Shown here piece after piece: positions 1 to 5,114 of a DNA stretch of 29,560 bases (positions within the stretch are counted from its first letter, which is position 1; every line of letters begins with the position of its first letter). The notes beneath the pieces are model-generated. The model searched no databases. It was not told where the DNA came from and saw only the letters and a list, made by a program, of their open reading frames with translations. The translations under genes were made by a program, and so were the position numbers. The DNA comes from a virus: positions 1 to 29,560 of the IMG/VR virus record IMGVR_UViG_3300035698_020123, one strand, 5' to 3'.

Positions 1-135
1 ATAATTATAATTTGACCCCTTCTTATACCAATTAAAAGCTTTAGCAAATTCTTTTCTAAGTCTAATATCGTCCTTTCTAATATCATAAATTTTTGATGCT
101 ATATTATCATTAGCTATTTGTAATTCTAGTTTCAT
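1..135 (-). CDS. Hypothetical protein, N-terminal part, runs off the window
   Basis: Forty-five codons stay open from an ATG at 135 to the left window edge, so the C-terminus is missing. The protein begins MKLELQIANDN and continues with a basic stretch (KIYDIRKDDIRLRKEF). The ATG is preceded by AAGAGAGT, a weak Shine-Dalgarno-like sequence, and by a leader shared almost base for base with the next gene upstream (175-657), which supports this start. It would be transcribed in the same minus-strand unit. I do not recognise the family. Confidence 0.6.
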   Translation of the reverse strand, partial: MKLELQIANDNIASKIYDIRKDDIRLRKEFAKAFNWYKKGSNYNY

Positions 136-136
136 A

Positions 137-177
137 CTCTCTTATTCTTTAACTAATAATATCTTTGGGGGAGGTTA
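137..177 (-). repeat. Leader repeat R1, copy a
   Basis: In the minus direction this is the leader of the partial gene at the left edge. It contains two blocks (137-150 and 157-177) that recur identically before the gene at 175-657 (660-673 and 684-704). The blocks are a CT-rich end just before the ATG and a C-run block read as ACCTCCCCCAAAG on the minus strand. The same blocks at the same distance from two start codons point to a shared regulatory leader. Confidence 0.65.
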
Positions 178-657
178 TTCTAACAATTTAATATCAGCAT
201 TTTCTCCAGATATAATACTTGGCAACATTTTTCCTTTAAACTCTTGCCACATATTACTTACACTATTTCCTTTTCCTATAGCTATGTGAGGCATAAATTC
301 TTGTTCAAATTCTATTAAGCCACTATCAATACCAATAAATTTATTTTTTAAATAGTGCCAAAAAATTCTATAAGCCTGCTTTTTTAATTTCTCATCATTA
401 GGTATGTTGGGTATTATCATTCTCACTGGAAGTATCCCTCCAGTTCCTCCGTCTAAAGTAATAGGTTTCATAAACTCAAGCATAATGGCTGAGCTATCAT
501 CATCCATAACTAGACCAGCACTCTTAGCTGTTTTGTTTCCTATGTTTGTAAAACGAGTTTCGGTAATACCCCTCTCTTCAAGGAGTTTAATAATATCTCC
601 TTGTGTTCTTCCCCAGTCAATACTGGTATTTTTAAAATTTTTTACATCTTTTAACAT
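175..657 (-). CDS. Conserved phage hypothetical protein
   Basis: The product is 160 aa with no signal peptide or membrane segment. The middle has a glycine-rich turn (LDGGTGGILPVR), followed by FWHYLKNKFIGIDSG and a C-terminal block FMPHIAIGKGNSVSN. From memory of the family, this layout (hydrophobic strand, basic helix ending LK or IL-K, then a FLPHI/L block) resembles a widespread phage and archaeal hypothetical protein of unknown function. The assignment is by resemblance only. The start at 657 follows AAGAGAGAT and the repeated R1 leader, so the ATG is well supported. It is followed after 39 bases by the partial gene at the left edge, probably in one operon. Confidence 0.8.
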   Translation of the reverse strand: MLKDVKNFKNTSIDWGRTQGDIIKLLEERGITETRFTNIGNKTAKSAGLVMDDDSSAIMLEFMKPITLDGGTGGILPVRMIIPNIPNDEKLKKQAYRIFWHYLKNKFIGIDSGLIEFEQEFMPHIAIGKGNSVSNMWQEFKGKMLPSIISGENADIKLLE

Positions 658-659
658 AT

Positions 660-704
660 CTCTCTTATTCTTTATTTATTTATTAATATCTTTGGGGGAG
701 GTTA
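660..704 (-). repeat. Leader repeat R1, copy b
   Basis: This is the second copy of the R1 leader, directly upstream of the ATG at 657. The 14-base block 660-673 and the 21-base block 684-704 are identical to those at 137-150 and 157-177, and only the A/T spacer between them differs. On the minus strand the distal block contains ACCTCC, the same letters as the anti-Shine-Dalgarno core of 16S rRNA. Confidence 0.65.
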
Positions 705-775
705 GATTATATTCACCATCAGAATGAGAATATTCCCATTCACCACAGCTACATTCATAGGGAGACATCCTATAC

Positions 776-864
776 TATCGCCAGTATACAGCTCGTGCCA
801 GCCCACAGGGCCTTACCCCGCTTCGCATTTACATAAATGTTAATCTGCTAATATACTGGCGGTA
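776..864. ncRNA. GC-rich structured element closed by a 13-bp stem
   Basis: Arms 776-788 and 852-864 pair over 13 positions. Twelve are Watson-Crick; one is T-G on the plus strand and A-C on the minus, which slightly favours a plus-strand RNA. Inside are GCCC-ACA-GGGC and CATTT-ACAT-AAATG hairpins. The interior is markedly GC-richer than its surroundings, as is usual for structured RNA in AT-rich genomes. It lies between two minus-strand genes (875-1126 and 175-657), so it could also be a 3' or 5' UTR element. I could not match it to a known riboswitch or ribozyme. Confidence 0.5.
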
Positions 865-874
865 ATAAACAAAT

Positions 875-1126
875 TCACTGCTTATTTAATTCATTAAAAA
901 CTTTAAAATAATATTTAATAAAGGGCTTATTTAGTTCTTTGCAGGTAGTAAAGCTTCTCTGTGCCCTGTGGATATCCTGTTGACAAGTCTTAAATATAGA
1001 CCCTCTCTGATTGTAAGAAACTCCAGTAAATTCAATAATTTCCAAAGCCAGCTCTTGCCAGTACTGGACAGGTCTCTCTTTTTTCTTATTTTGTTTTAGA
1101 CTAAGTATGTCTTTTATATCTTGCAT
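875..1126 (-). CDS. Hypothetical protein
   Basis: The product is 83 aa, rich in charged residues, with a basic N-terminal stretch (KQNKKKERPVQYWQ) and a mostly helical body. It has no transmembrane segment and I recognise no domain. The ATG at 1126 lies about 20 bases downstream of a strong minus-strand sigma-70 promoter (1146-1174). It is therefore the first gene of the leftmost minus-strand unit and is likely expressed early. Size and charge would fit a small nucleic-acid-binding or host-interacting protein, but this is inference. Confidence 0.7.
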   Translation of the reverse strand: MQDIKDILSLKQNKKKERPVQYWQELALEIIEFTGVSYNQRGSIFKTCQQDIHRAQRSFTTCKELNKPFIKYYFKVFNELNKQ

Positions 1127-1145
1127 GGGGATATGTTATGTTTTT

Positions 1146-1174
1146 ACTATACACCATACTATACAAAAAGTCAA
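1146..1174 (-). promoter_or_regulatory. Sigma-70-type promoter, minus strand
   Basis: On the minus strand TTGACT (1174-1169) is followed after 17 bp by TATAGT (1151-1146). This is near-consensus spacing and sequence. It fires into the gene at 875-1126. Confidence 0.75.
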
Positions 1175-1289
1175 GCGATAAAATCGATTATTTGTCCGCA
1201 TCTTATACCTTCATTGAACTATTTTTGATTGTTAATTTGTTATTTTTAAGGCTTTCCTTTACTTTTGCTCATTTAAACTATACATATAG

Positions 1290-1309
1290 TTATCCACAAG
1301 TTATCCCCA
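1290..1309 (+). promoter_or_regulatory. DnaA-box pair upstream of a promoter
   Basis: TTATCCACA (1290-1298) matches the DnaA-box consensus. TTATCCCCA (1301-1309), one mismatch away, follows in the same orientation 11 bp later. The pair ends 8 bp before the -35 of the promoter at 1318. The same arrangement occurs at 8596-8664. Confidence 0.6.
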
Positions 1310-1317
1310 AAACTGAT

Positions 1318-1346
1318 TTGCTTTTTGTTTTTAGATATGGTATAAT
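1318..1346 (+). promoter_or_regulatory. Extended -10 sigma-70 promoter, plus strand
   Basis: TTGCTT (1318-1323), a 17-bp spacer, then TGG-TATAAT with the hexamer at 1341-1346. The perfect -10 and the TGn extension predict a strong promoter with a start near 1353. Surrounding genes run the other way, so it must serve the plus-strand island 1353-2004. Confidence 0.8.
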
Positions 1347-1477
1347 GATAGTAGTCAGTGATAGAGCTGAGTTCTTAAAAACTTCCTGTGAGTTTAGGTC
1401 AGGGCATAACCCTTTCAGCCTCTCACAGTTGCCCAGTTGAATGAAAGGTGAAATTTCATACCGTTCCCGACAAATAT

Positions 1478-1630
1478 ATGAAATCTATTTGTGTCTATTA
1501 CATTCCACTTAGTGCTTCTCCTGTAATAGAACTACCTCGGCCCTCCAAGGAGGCACCGAAGAGAAGAGAAGCTAACCAGTACCGAGATAAAAACGGAATT
1601 CTATTGGTGAAGTCCCATGTATGTTTCTAA
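1478..1630 (+). CDS. Possible small protein inside the structured region
   Basis: Fifty codons starting MKSICVYYIP, with a middle rich in P, K and R (RPSKEAPKRREANQYR). There is no recognised domain. The ATG follows a sequence (TTCCCGACAAATATATGAAA) very like that before the next gene at 1669 (TTCCCTCTAAATATATGAAA), which hints at a shared translation-initiation element. Against it, the same bases form the stems and pseudoknot of the ncRNA candidate, and the stop lies inside the terminator-like loop. It could be a chance ORF in an RNA gene. Confidence 0.3.
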   Translation: MKSICVYYIPLSASPVIELPRPSKEAPKRREANQYRDKNGILLVKSHVCF

Positions 1631-1650
1631 TAAAAACAGGGCTTTTTTCT
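1610..1650 (+). terminator. Terminator-like hairpin
   Basis: AAGTCCC (1610-1616) pairs with GGGCTT (1639-1644), with one bulged T. An inner stem TGTTT/AAACA lies in the loop, and the outer stem runs into six T residues at 1643-1648. It would end the transcript from the promoter at 1318. The loop is longer than usual. Confidence 0.5.
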
Positions 1651-1668
1651 ACCATTCCCTCTAAATAT

Positions 1669-1833
1669 ATGAAAAAGAAACAATTATTAACAAAATTTCA
1701 AATAAAACAATCACTTAAAGAAGAATCAGATTATTATGATAGAATCAAAGAACAAGAAAGACTTGATAGAAAGAATAGAAAATCCACTAAAAATGGAAAA
1801 ATTAAAACCTATAAATTAAATTGTATTCTCTAA
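1669..1833 (+). CDS. Small basic hypothetical protein
   Basis: The product is 54 aa beginning MKKKQLLTKFQIKQSLKEE, very rich in K, R, E and D and probably one long helix. There is no membrane segment or cysteine motif. The frame stays open to an upstream ATG at 1621, but that would place the start inside the terminator-like hairpin. The ATG at 1669 shares its upstream sequence with the ORF at 1478, so I prefer it. It lies in the short plus-strand island and is followed by the glycyl-radical-like gene at 1867. The family is unknown. Confidence 0.5.
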   Translation: MKKKQLLTKFQIKQSLKEESDYYDRIKEQERLDRKNRKSTKNGKIKTYKLNCIL

Positions 1834-1866
1834 AATGTATTATTATTAACTGATGCATTTTTTTTT

Positions 1867-2004
1867 ATGACCACAAAACCAAAAGAAAGAACACCTTGCG
1901 AAGTTTATTCCAGAGTCGTAGGGTACCTAAGACCAATAGCACAATGGAATGATGGCAAGAGAGCTGAGTTCTCAGATAGAAAGACTTTTGATAAACAGCT
2001 ATAA
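1867..2004 (+). CDS. Stand-alone anaerobic ribonucleotide reductase (NrdD) glycyl-radical-tail-like protein
   Basis: The product is 45 aa. Nearly its whole length resembles the end of NrdD: PCEVYSRVVGYLRP, then QWNDGKRAEFSDRKTF. In NrdD (class III ribonucleotide reductase) the R-V-x-G-Y loop carries the glycine that NrdG turns into a radical, and the W-N-x-G-K and E-F-x-D-R elements follow it. The catalytic barrel is absent, so this cannot be a reductase alone. By analogy with GrcA/YfiD, which replaces a damaged glycyl-radical domain of pyruvate formate-lyase, it may be a spare radical domain, but that is inference. It starts at an ATG after a T-run with no clear Shine-Dalgarno and ends one base before a convergent gene. 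Confidence 0.65.
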   Translation: MTTKPKERTPCEVYSRVVGYLRPIAQWNDGKRAEFSDRKTFDKQL

Positions 2005-2202
2005 TTATTGTTTAAAAACGAATTTATTTTCATCAACTATTATTTGATTATTATAGAAATATTCTTTGTGGGGTTTGGATTCTAGTCCTTTCCACACCTC
2101 ACTTTTGGCGGAATTGATAATGTGATTCTTCATTCCTTTTCTTAGAAATAGTTTTCCACAGGCAGGGCATTCAACTCTGTCTTTTTTGATTGTTTCTTCC
2201 AT
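2005..2202 (-). CDS. Small zinc-finger protein
   Basis: The product is 65 aa. Near the N-terminus is a C2H2-like finger, CPACGKLFLRKGMKNHI, with a further H/E-rich region (KPHKEYFYN). The CxxC then H pattern with basic residues between suggests a single zinc finger that binds nucleic acid, or a small protein-interaction finger. It is encoded convergently with the gene at 1867-2004 (adjacent stops) and lies 7 bases downstream of the gene at 2210, so it belongs to the minus-strand operon. The function is unknown. Confidence 0.75.
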   Translation of the reverse strand: MEETIKKDRVECPACGKLFLRKGMKNHIINSAKSEVWKGLESKPHKEYFYNNQIIVDENKFVFKQ

Positions 2203-2209
2203 AAAATTT

Positions 2210-2428
2210 TTATATTGACTTTAATAAAATTACTATTATTATTGCTACCACCCCTCCAGTTATAAAACCAGCCCAGAAATTATCACCTGGTTGTTCAAAT
2301 TTCTCATACAGAGGGCCGAACGAGGCTTCGTCTGTCGAGCTGTCATCTTTTGTTTTTGTTGTTTTTAAACAACCAGTGTTGTTCACCTTCTTATTTTTAG
2401 AAGGATTTTTTGTATATTTGTAATCCAT
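2210..2428 (-). CDS. Small tail-anchored-type membrane protein
   Basis: The product is 72 aa. The first ~45 residues are polar and lysine/serine-rich, followed by NFWAGFITGGVVAIIIVILLKS, one hydrophobic segment at the extreme C-terminus. This is the layout of a single-pass protein anchored by its tail with the N-terminus in the cytoplasm. There are no catalytic motifs. It sits 10 bases downstream of the gene at 2439 in the minus-strand operon. A host-membrane role is possible but not shown. Confidence 0.7.
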   Translation of the reverse strand: MDYKYTKNPSKNKKVNNTGCLKTTKTKDDSSTDEASFGPLYEKFEQPGDNFWAGFITGGVVAIIIVILLKSI

Positions 2429-2438
2429 ATTTTTTTTC

Positions 2439-2720
2439 TTAATTATTTAATTTATATTTAACCATTTCCCATAGAACATCTACTATTTCTTTTTTAGCAC
2501 TAGACCTATCAATATCTTCTTCACCTTTTCCCCAATTAATCATCCAATTAAAACCTGGTTTTTTATAAATACTAAACCAGTCTTCTCCTAGTAATTCTAT
2601 CATTTGTCCGATGGTAGGTAAATCTGTTTTATCAATTATAATATATGGACTATTTAAAAATATCTCTTTATGCTCTTCACTTATCTCATTCCATTGTTTT
2701 TTATTAATTCTTTGTTTCAT
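2439..2720 (-). CDS. Conserved hypothetical protein
   Basis: The product is 93 aa and soluble. It starts MKQRINKKQWNEISEEHKE and contains PTIGQMIELLGEDWFSI and a C-terminal helix (AKKEIVDVLWEMVKYKL). The PTIGQMIELL segment looks like a helix-turn element shared by small phage proteins of unknown function; I do not recognise a named family. The start ATG follows an A/T-rich leader with a 12-bp stem-loop (2746-2778), which could influence its translation. Confidence 0.7.
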   Translation of the reverse strand: MKQRINKKQWNEISEEHKEIFLNSPYIIIDKTDLPTIGQMIELLGEDWFSIYKKPGFNWMINWGKGEEDIDRSSAKKEIVDVLWEMVKYKLNN

Positions 2721-2745
2721 ACTTTTTTATTTTTAATTTTATTAT

Positions 2746-2778
2746 CCCAGTCTGTCACAAATAATGACAAACTGAGGG
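2746..2778 (-). other. RNA stem-loop between two early genes
   Basis: On the minus strand CAGTTTGTC pairs with GACAGACTG over 9 positions (one U-G), extended by CC/GG with a bulged U; the loop is 9 nt. The odd pair is U-G only in a minus-strand transcript (A-C on plus), so it fits the direction of the genes. It may be an intercistronic stabiliser or a translational control element. It is followed by A/T-rich sequence without a clean U-run, so a terminator is less likely. Confidence 0.5.
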
Positions 2779-2784
2779 AAAAAA

Positions 2785-2940
2785 CTAATTAATTATTTCT
2801 TCTTCTACTTTGAGTTTAAAAACTCTAATATTTGAACATTCTTCTCTCTTTTTAAAATATTTTAACATTTTGTCTTTATTTTCTTCATCTTTACAAGGAT
2901 GTTCTTTTATTTCATCATATTTAATTATGTATTTTTGCAT
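2785..2940 (-). CDS. Small hypothetical protein
   Basis: The product is 51 aa beginning MQKYIIKYDEIKEHP, with two cysteines (HPCKD and EECSN), highly charged, ending in an acidic tail (KVEEEIIN). It lies directly downstream (5 bases) of the 3D-domain gene at 2946 in the same direction, which with its good codon pattern supports it as real. The function is unknown. Confidence 0.6.
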   Translation of the reverse strand: MQKYIIKYDEIKEHPCKDEENKDKMLKYFKKREECSNIRVFKLKVEEEIIN

Positions 2941-2945
2941 ACATT

Positions 2946-3371
2946 TTATTTAATTATTACATTTAATCTTTGAAGACCAAACTGAATTGCTTTATCATAG
3001 GCTTCTTGGTTGTATCCCATAAAAATATCAAACCTACCATTAAATTTTAAAGCAGTCCTATCTTCACAAATATATATTGTTTTGTTAATTTCGACCTTTG
3101 TACCGAGATTAATCTCTCTCGGACAAGCCACAGCCCCAATATAAGCCCTTTTGCCACTTGCCATTATGCAATTTTCATAGTGGCAACTGTCAAATTCGCT
3201 ATAAGCTGAAACTGTTCTTATTTCTCCTTCAATTATTATTAATTTTACAAGTTTAAAATTTTTTTGAGGCACATTCACTTCTGCGACTACATAGTAAGGT
3301 ATTTGTATAAAAAGACCTGACACTATTGTCAAAATAAAGAACAAAGCAATAGAAGAGAGTAAGTATTTCAT
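2946..3371 (-). CDS. Exported or membrane-anchored 3D (RlpA-like) domain protein
   Basis: The product is 141 aa. Residues ~3-30 are a hydrophobic N-terminal segment (signal peptide or anchor). The rest is a 3D domain: VSAYSEFDSC, then MASGKRAYIGAVACP, LGTKVEI, CEDR and GRFDIFMG, ending YDKAIQFGLQRL. The 3D family is named for conserved aspartates, of which D in CEDR and FDIFM are visible. It forms a double-psi beta-barrel seen in cell-wall lytic proteins and exported enhancers. It would act in the envelope, on peptidoglycan or as a superinfection-exclusion factor (inference). The start ATG at 3371 overlaps the stop of the 31-aa gene upstream (ATGA), so the TTG two codons earlier is rejected. 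Confidence 0.8.
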   Translation of the reverse strand: MKYLLSSIALFFILTIVSGLFIQIPYYVVAEVNVPQKNFKLVKLIIIEGEIRTVSAYSEFDSCHYENCIMASGKRAYIGAVACPREINLGTKVEINKTIYICEDRTALKFNGRFDIFMGYNQEAYDKAIQFGLQRLNVIIK

Positions 3372-3463
3372 AACCAAAATTTATTTATAGTTATTCCTAT
3401 TGCTATTCCTATAAGACCAGACACAACAATTAATATAATTACTATTACTTCTTCATCACTCAT
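3368..3463 (-). CDS. 31-aa single-pass membrane protein
   Basis: Short ORF: MSDEEV followed by a strongly hydrophobic stretch (VIIILIVVSGLIGIAIGI type) and a basic end (INKFWL). Its TGA overlaps the ATG of the 3D-domain gene in an ATGA junction, a strong sign of translational coupling. It may partner the 3D-domain protein in the membrane or serve as a holin-like peptide; no function is proven. Confidence 0.6.
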   Translation of the reverse strand: MSDEEVIVIILIVVSGLIGIAIGITINKFWL

Positions 3464-3499
3464 ATTTTTTTATTAATGATAATATCTTGTCTATCCATA

Positions 3500-3943
3500 T
3501 TATTTATATATATATTTACAATTAAGGTGGTCTATTTCGTGTTGGAATATTTTAGATTTATGTCCGCTTAAATTTTCTCTAATAGTATCTGATAATGTTC
3601 CATCTTTTTTTACTGTTTTATATTCTACTTCACATTTATTCCATCTCGGCACTAAAATTTGTCTTTGCTTAGGAAAACTCAAACAGCCCTCCAAACTATC
3701 AACAGGAACAACTGTGTGTCTAATTATTTTTGGGTTTACTATAATCTCGCCAGTTTTTAAGACAAAAAACCTCAAAGGATAATTATCTTCTACTTGCTGA
3801 TGAGCAATAGCAAAACCACCATTGTATAATCCAATGGGTTTAAAACAAAGTTTTATCATTTCTGTTGCGTCTTTAATTACTCGCAACAGGTTTTCTTTTT
3901 TCACTTCTTCGCTTTTATTTTGATGCGCTTTTATTATTTCCAT
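3500..3943 (-). CDS. def: Peptide deformylase
   Basis: The product is 147 aa, slightly shorter than cellular deformylases. The three signature motifs are in order: GFAIAHQQV (motif 1, normally GxGLAAxQ, here with L-A replaced), EGCLSFP (motif 2, metal-binding Cys) and QHEIDHLN (motif 3, HExxH with two metal-binding His and the catalytic Glu). The enzyme removes the N-formyl group from new proteins at the ribosome exit. Phage deformylases are known from marine phages, where they are thought to speed maturation of phage or photosystem proteins. Motif 1 is divergent, and the C-terminal helix typical of ribosome binding is missing, as in other phage forms. It lies in the minus-strand early region. 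Confidence 0.93.
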   Translation of the reverse strand: MEIIKAHQNKSEEVKKENLLRVIKDATEMIKLCFKPIGLYNGGFAIAHQQVEDNYPLRFFVLKTGEIIVNPKIIRHTVVPVDSLEGCLSFPKQRQILVPRWNKCEVEYKTVKKDGTLSDTIRENLSGHKSKIFQHEIDHLNCKYIYK

Positions 3944-3957
3944 AATTATTTATTTAT

Positions 3958-4170
3958 TTAACTACTATATTTATCTGACCTTGAGTAATCGCCGTCGTGC
4001 CAGCAAAATTCCCACCCACATTTGCACACGACTTTATCGTGGGTAATACATTTTTTACAAAAAAGAGGATAATTTTTTTTTTTATTTCTAATAAAAACAA
4101 AACTTTTCACCTTACAACCTTTTTCTTTTGAGTGAAAATGGTGGTTTTTTACTTTTTTTTGACTGAGCAT
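3958..4170 (-). CDS. Small Cys/His-rich zinc-binding protein
   Basis: The product is 70 aa with a very basic N-terminal half (MLSQKKVKNHHFHSKEKGCK). A C-terminal cluster, FCKKCITHDKVVCKCGWEFCWH, contains CxxC, CxC and CxxH. This suggests one or two structural zinc sites. It is encoded 14 bases upstream of the deformylase gene, so the two are probably co-expressed. The family and target are unknown. Confidence 0.7.
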   Translation of the reverse strand: MLSQKKVKNHHFHSKEKGCKVKSFVFIRNKKKNYPLFCKKCITHDKVVCKCGWEFCWHDGDYSRSDKYSS

Positions 4171-4244
4171 AGGTTTTTTTGATAATTATTTATCTTTTCG
4201 CATATTTCCCATATTAAATAGTTTAGTTAAAAAAACGGAGACAC

Positions 4245-4291
4245 CACCCCTAATACCTTTCGGCTATTCTCGAAGAATATAAATAGGGGTG
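4245..4291 (-). other. Nested hairpin in a long leader
   Basis: CACCCCTA (4245-4252) pairs with TAGGGGTG (4284-4291) over 8 bp. Inside, TATTCT (4265-4270) pairs with AGAATA (4274-4279). The interior on the minus strand includes ATAGCCGAAAGG, similar to the repeated ATATAGCCCGAAAA leaders further right. It sits in the 208-base gap 4171-4378, upstream of the gene at 3958-4170. The rest of that gap holds one cassette 3' element (4320-4342) and A/T-rich sequence. Confidence 0.5.
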
Positions 4292-4319
4292 ATGAGCGTT
4301 GATAGAGTATCGACTAACA

Positions 4320-4342
4320 CTCTAACAATTAAATAGTGAAGC
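4320..4342 (-). repeat. Cassette 3, 3' complementary element
   Basis: This is the downstream member of an inverted pair with 4773-4795. In the minus-strand mRNA the two pair over 23 continuous positions, with three G-U pairs. It corresponds in position to 4803-4827 and 5623-5647 but has a different sequence (core ACAATTAAATAGTG). Confidence 0.6.
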
Positions 4343-4378
4343 AATTAAATTTATAATTAAATTTCTAATTCACAATAT

Positions 4379-4630
4379 TTATAATTTAATTTCTCTAATA
4401 AGGTCGGTAAATTTCTCCTGTTCTTCTTTCGGCAAAGCGTTATAATGAACACTGCCAGTTATAAAGCACCACTCGCTGTCGTCGCTCCCATCAGGGGCTT
4501 CTTCTTTCCACTTATTTATTATAATATCTTCACCGTTGTCAAGTTTTATGGTAAAATCTTTAGATATTATTTTATTAATTAGTTGTGTATCTATTATTTT
4601 TATATGTTTATAATTTAGTATTAATAGCAT
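4379..4630 (-). CDS. Hypothetical protein
   Basis: The product is 83 aa from the ATG at 4630. An earlier ATG at 4651 would overlap more deeply with the preceding gene and is less likely. The body is soluble and acidic: KLDNGEDIIINKWKEEAPDG, then SEWCFITGSVHYNALPKEEQ, ending in a helix. It has the look of a small beta-rich phage protein; no family is recognised. It overlaps the end of the 48-aa gene at 4608-4754, so the two are translationally linked and share one cassette bounded by complementary elements. Confidence 0.65.
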   Translation of the reverse strand: MLLILNYKHIKIIDTQLINKIISKDFTIKLDNGEDIIINKWKEEAPDGSDDSEWCFITGSVHYNALPKEEQEKFTDLIREIKL

Positions 4631-4754
4631 TAAATAACAAATCATAGGCAATTGTTCTCTCTTGTCTTTCTTCTAGAGTTCCCCCCATTTGTTCTGCTTG
4701 TTCGTCTATTAAATTTAATGTGTCTAATAGTTCTAATTTTTTATCGTGTGTCAT
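4608..4754 (-). CDS. Small hypothetical protein
   Basis: The product is 48 aa: MTHDKKLELLDTLNLIDEQA, then EQMGGTLEERQERTIAYDLL. It is helical and acidic, a short two-helix protein by appearance. The ATG at 4754 is preceded by GGAG at a 9-10 base spacing (ACGGAGATAAACATT), the same Shine-Dalgarno pattern as the genes at 4835 and 5661, which supports it. It is the first gene of cassette 3. The function is unknown. Confidence 0.7.
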   Translation of the reverse strand: MTHDKKLELLDTLNLIDEQAEQMGGTLEERQERTIAYDLLFNAINTKL

Positions 4755-4772
4755 AATGTTTATCTCCGTTTA

Positions 4773-4795
4773 GCTCCACTATTTAATTGTCAAAG
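4773..4795 (-). repeat. Cassette 3, 5' leader element
   Basis: This is the 5' leader of the gene at 4608-4754. It is complementary to 4320-4342 (23 of 23 positions including G-U). It is homologous in place to the leaders at 5072-5096 and 6261-6285, but its sequence has changed together with its own 3' partner. Confidence 0.6.
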
Positions 4796-4802
4796 AATTA
4801 AA

Positions 4803-4827
4803 CACTCTAAAAGGTAAATACTAGGCA
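4803..4827 (-). repeat. Cassette 2, 3' complementary element
   Basis: It lies just after the stop of the gene at 4835. It is complementary to that gene's leader (5072-5096) at 24 of 25 positions, including two G-U. It sits in a 39-bp block (4801-4839) repeated exactly at 5621-5659. Confidence 0.65.
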
Positions 4828-4834
4828 AAGTTAA

Positions 4835-5053
4835 TTAATTAAATAATATATTCTTAACAGGTACATCATTAAAAATATTAATATGTACACCAATTCTATC
4901 ATTTGGTAAATCAAAAAGATTTTGTAGTTGAGTTTGTAGTGTGTGTGCTTGTGATTGTTTTAAATTATAGTCTGGCTCGTGTTGTTCTTCTTTTGTTTTA
5001 AATTGTTTGAAAGCTATTTTATTTATAGTATCAAAAACAGTAAAAATAGTCAT
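4835..5053 (-). CDS. Hypothetical protein
   Basis: The product is 72 aa beginning MTIFTVFDTINKIAFKQFKT. The start at 5053 is chosen because GGAGACAAATTTT lies directly before it, exactly as before the gene at 5661-6242; an in-frame ATG at 5068 overlaps the Shine-Dalgarno itself. The protein has a short beta-like start, a glutamine-rich middle (KQSQAHTLQTQLQNLFDL) and a beta-like end (GVHINIFNDVPVKNI). It is unknown, and alone in its cassette. Confidence 0.7.
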   Translation of the reverse strand: MTIFTVFDTINKIAFKQFKTKEEQHEPDYNLKQSQAHTLQTQLQNLFDLPNDRIGVHINIFNDVPVKNILFN

Positions 5054-5071
5054 AAAATTTGTCTCCATTTG

Positions 5072-5096
5072 TGCCTAGTATTTACTTTTCAAAGTG
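5072..5096 (-). repeat. Cassette 2, 5' leader element
   Basis: This is the leader of the gene at 4835-5053, nearly identical to that at 6261-6285 and complementary to 4803-4827. It ends at the GGAG Shine-Dalgarno region. Confidence 0.65.
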
Positions 5097-5114
5097 CAAA
5101 TAATAATAATCAAG

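Larger units (their letters stand above)
1353..1650 (+). ncRNA. Probable structured ncRNA of about 300 nt
   Basis: The segment lies between a strong promoter and a terminator-like hairpin. Visible stems are CTGTGAG/CTCACAG (7 bp) and CTATTACA/TGTAATAG (8 bp). The loop of the second holds GCTTCTC, which is complementary to GAGAAGC downstream near 1572 and would form a 7-bp pseudoknot. A CCTCC-AA-GGAGG hairpin lies between them. I checked for hallmarks of tmRNA (T-arm), RNase P RNA (GAGGAAAGTCC) and group I or II introns and found none. A 50-codon ORF (1478-1630) lies inside, so a structured leader with a small gene is the alternative. Confidence 0.5.

Noticed and set aside
1138-1440. Plus-strand ORF of 100 codons
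   Set aside because: It spans both promoters and the DnaA boxes and reads as regulatory DNA, not a protein.
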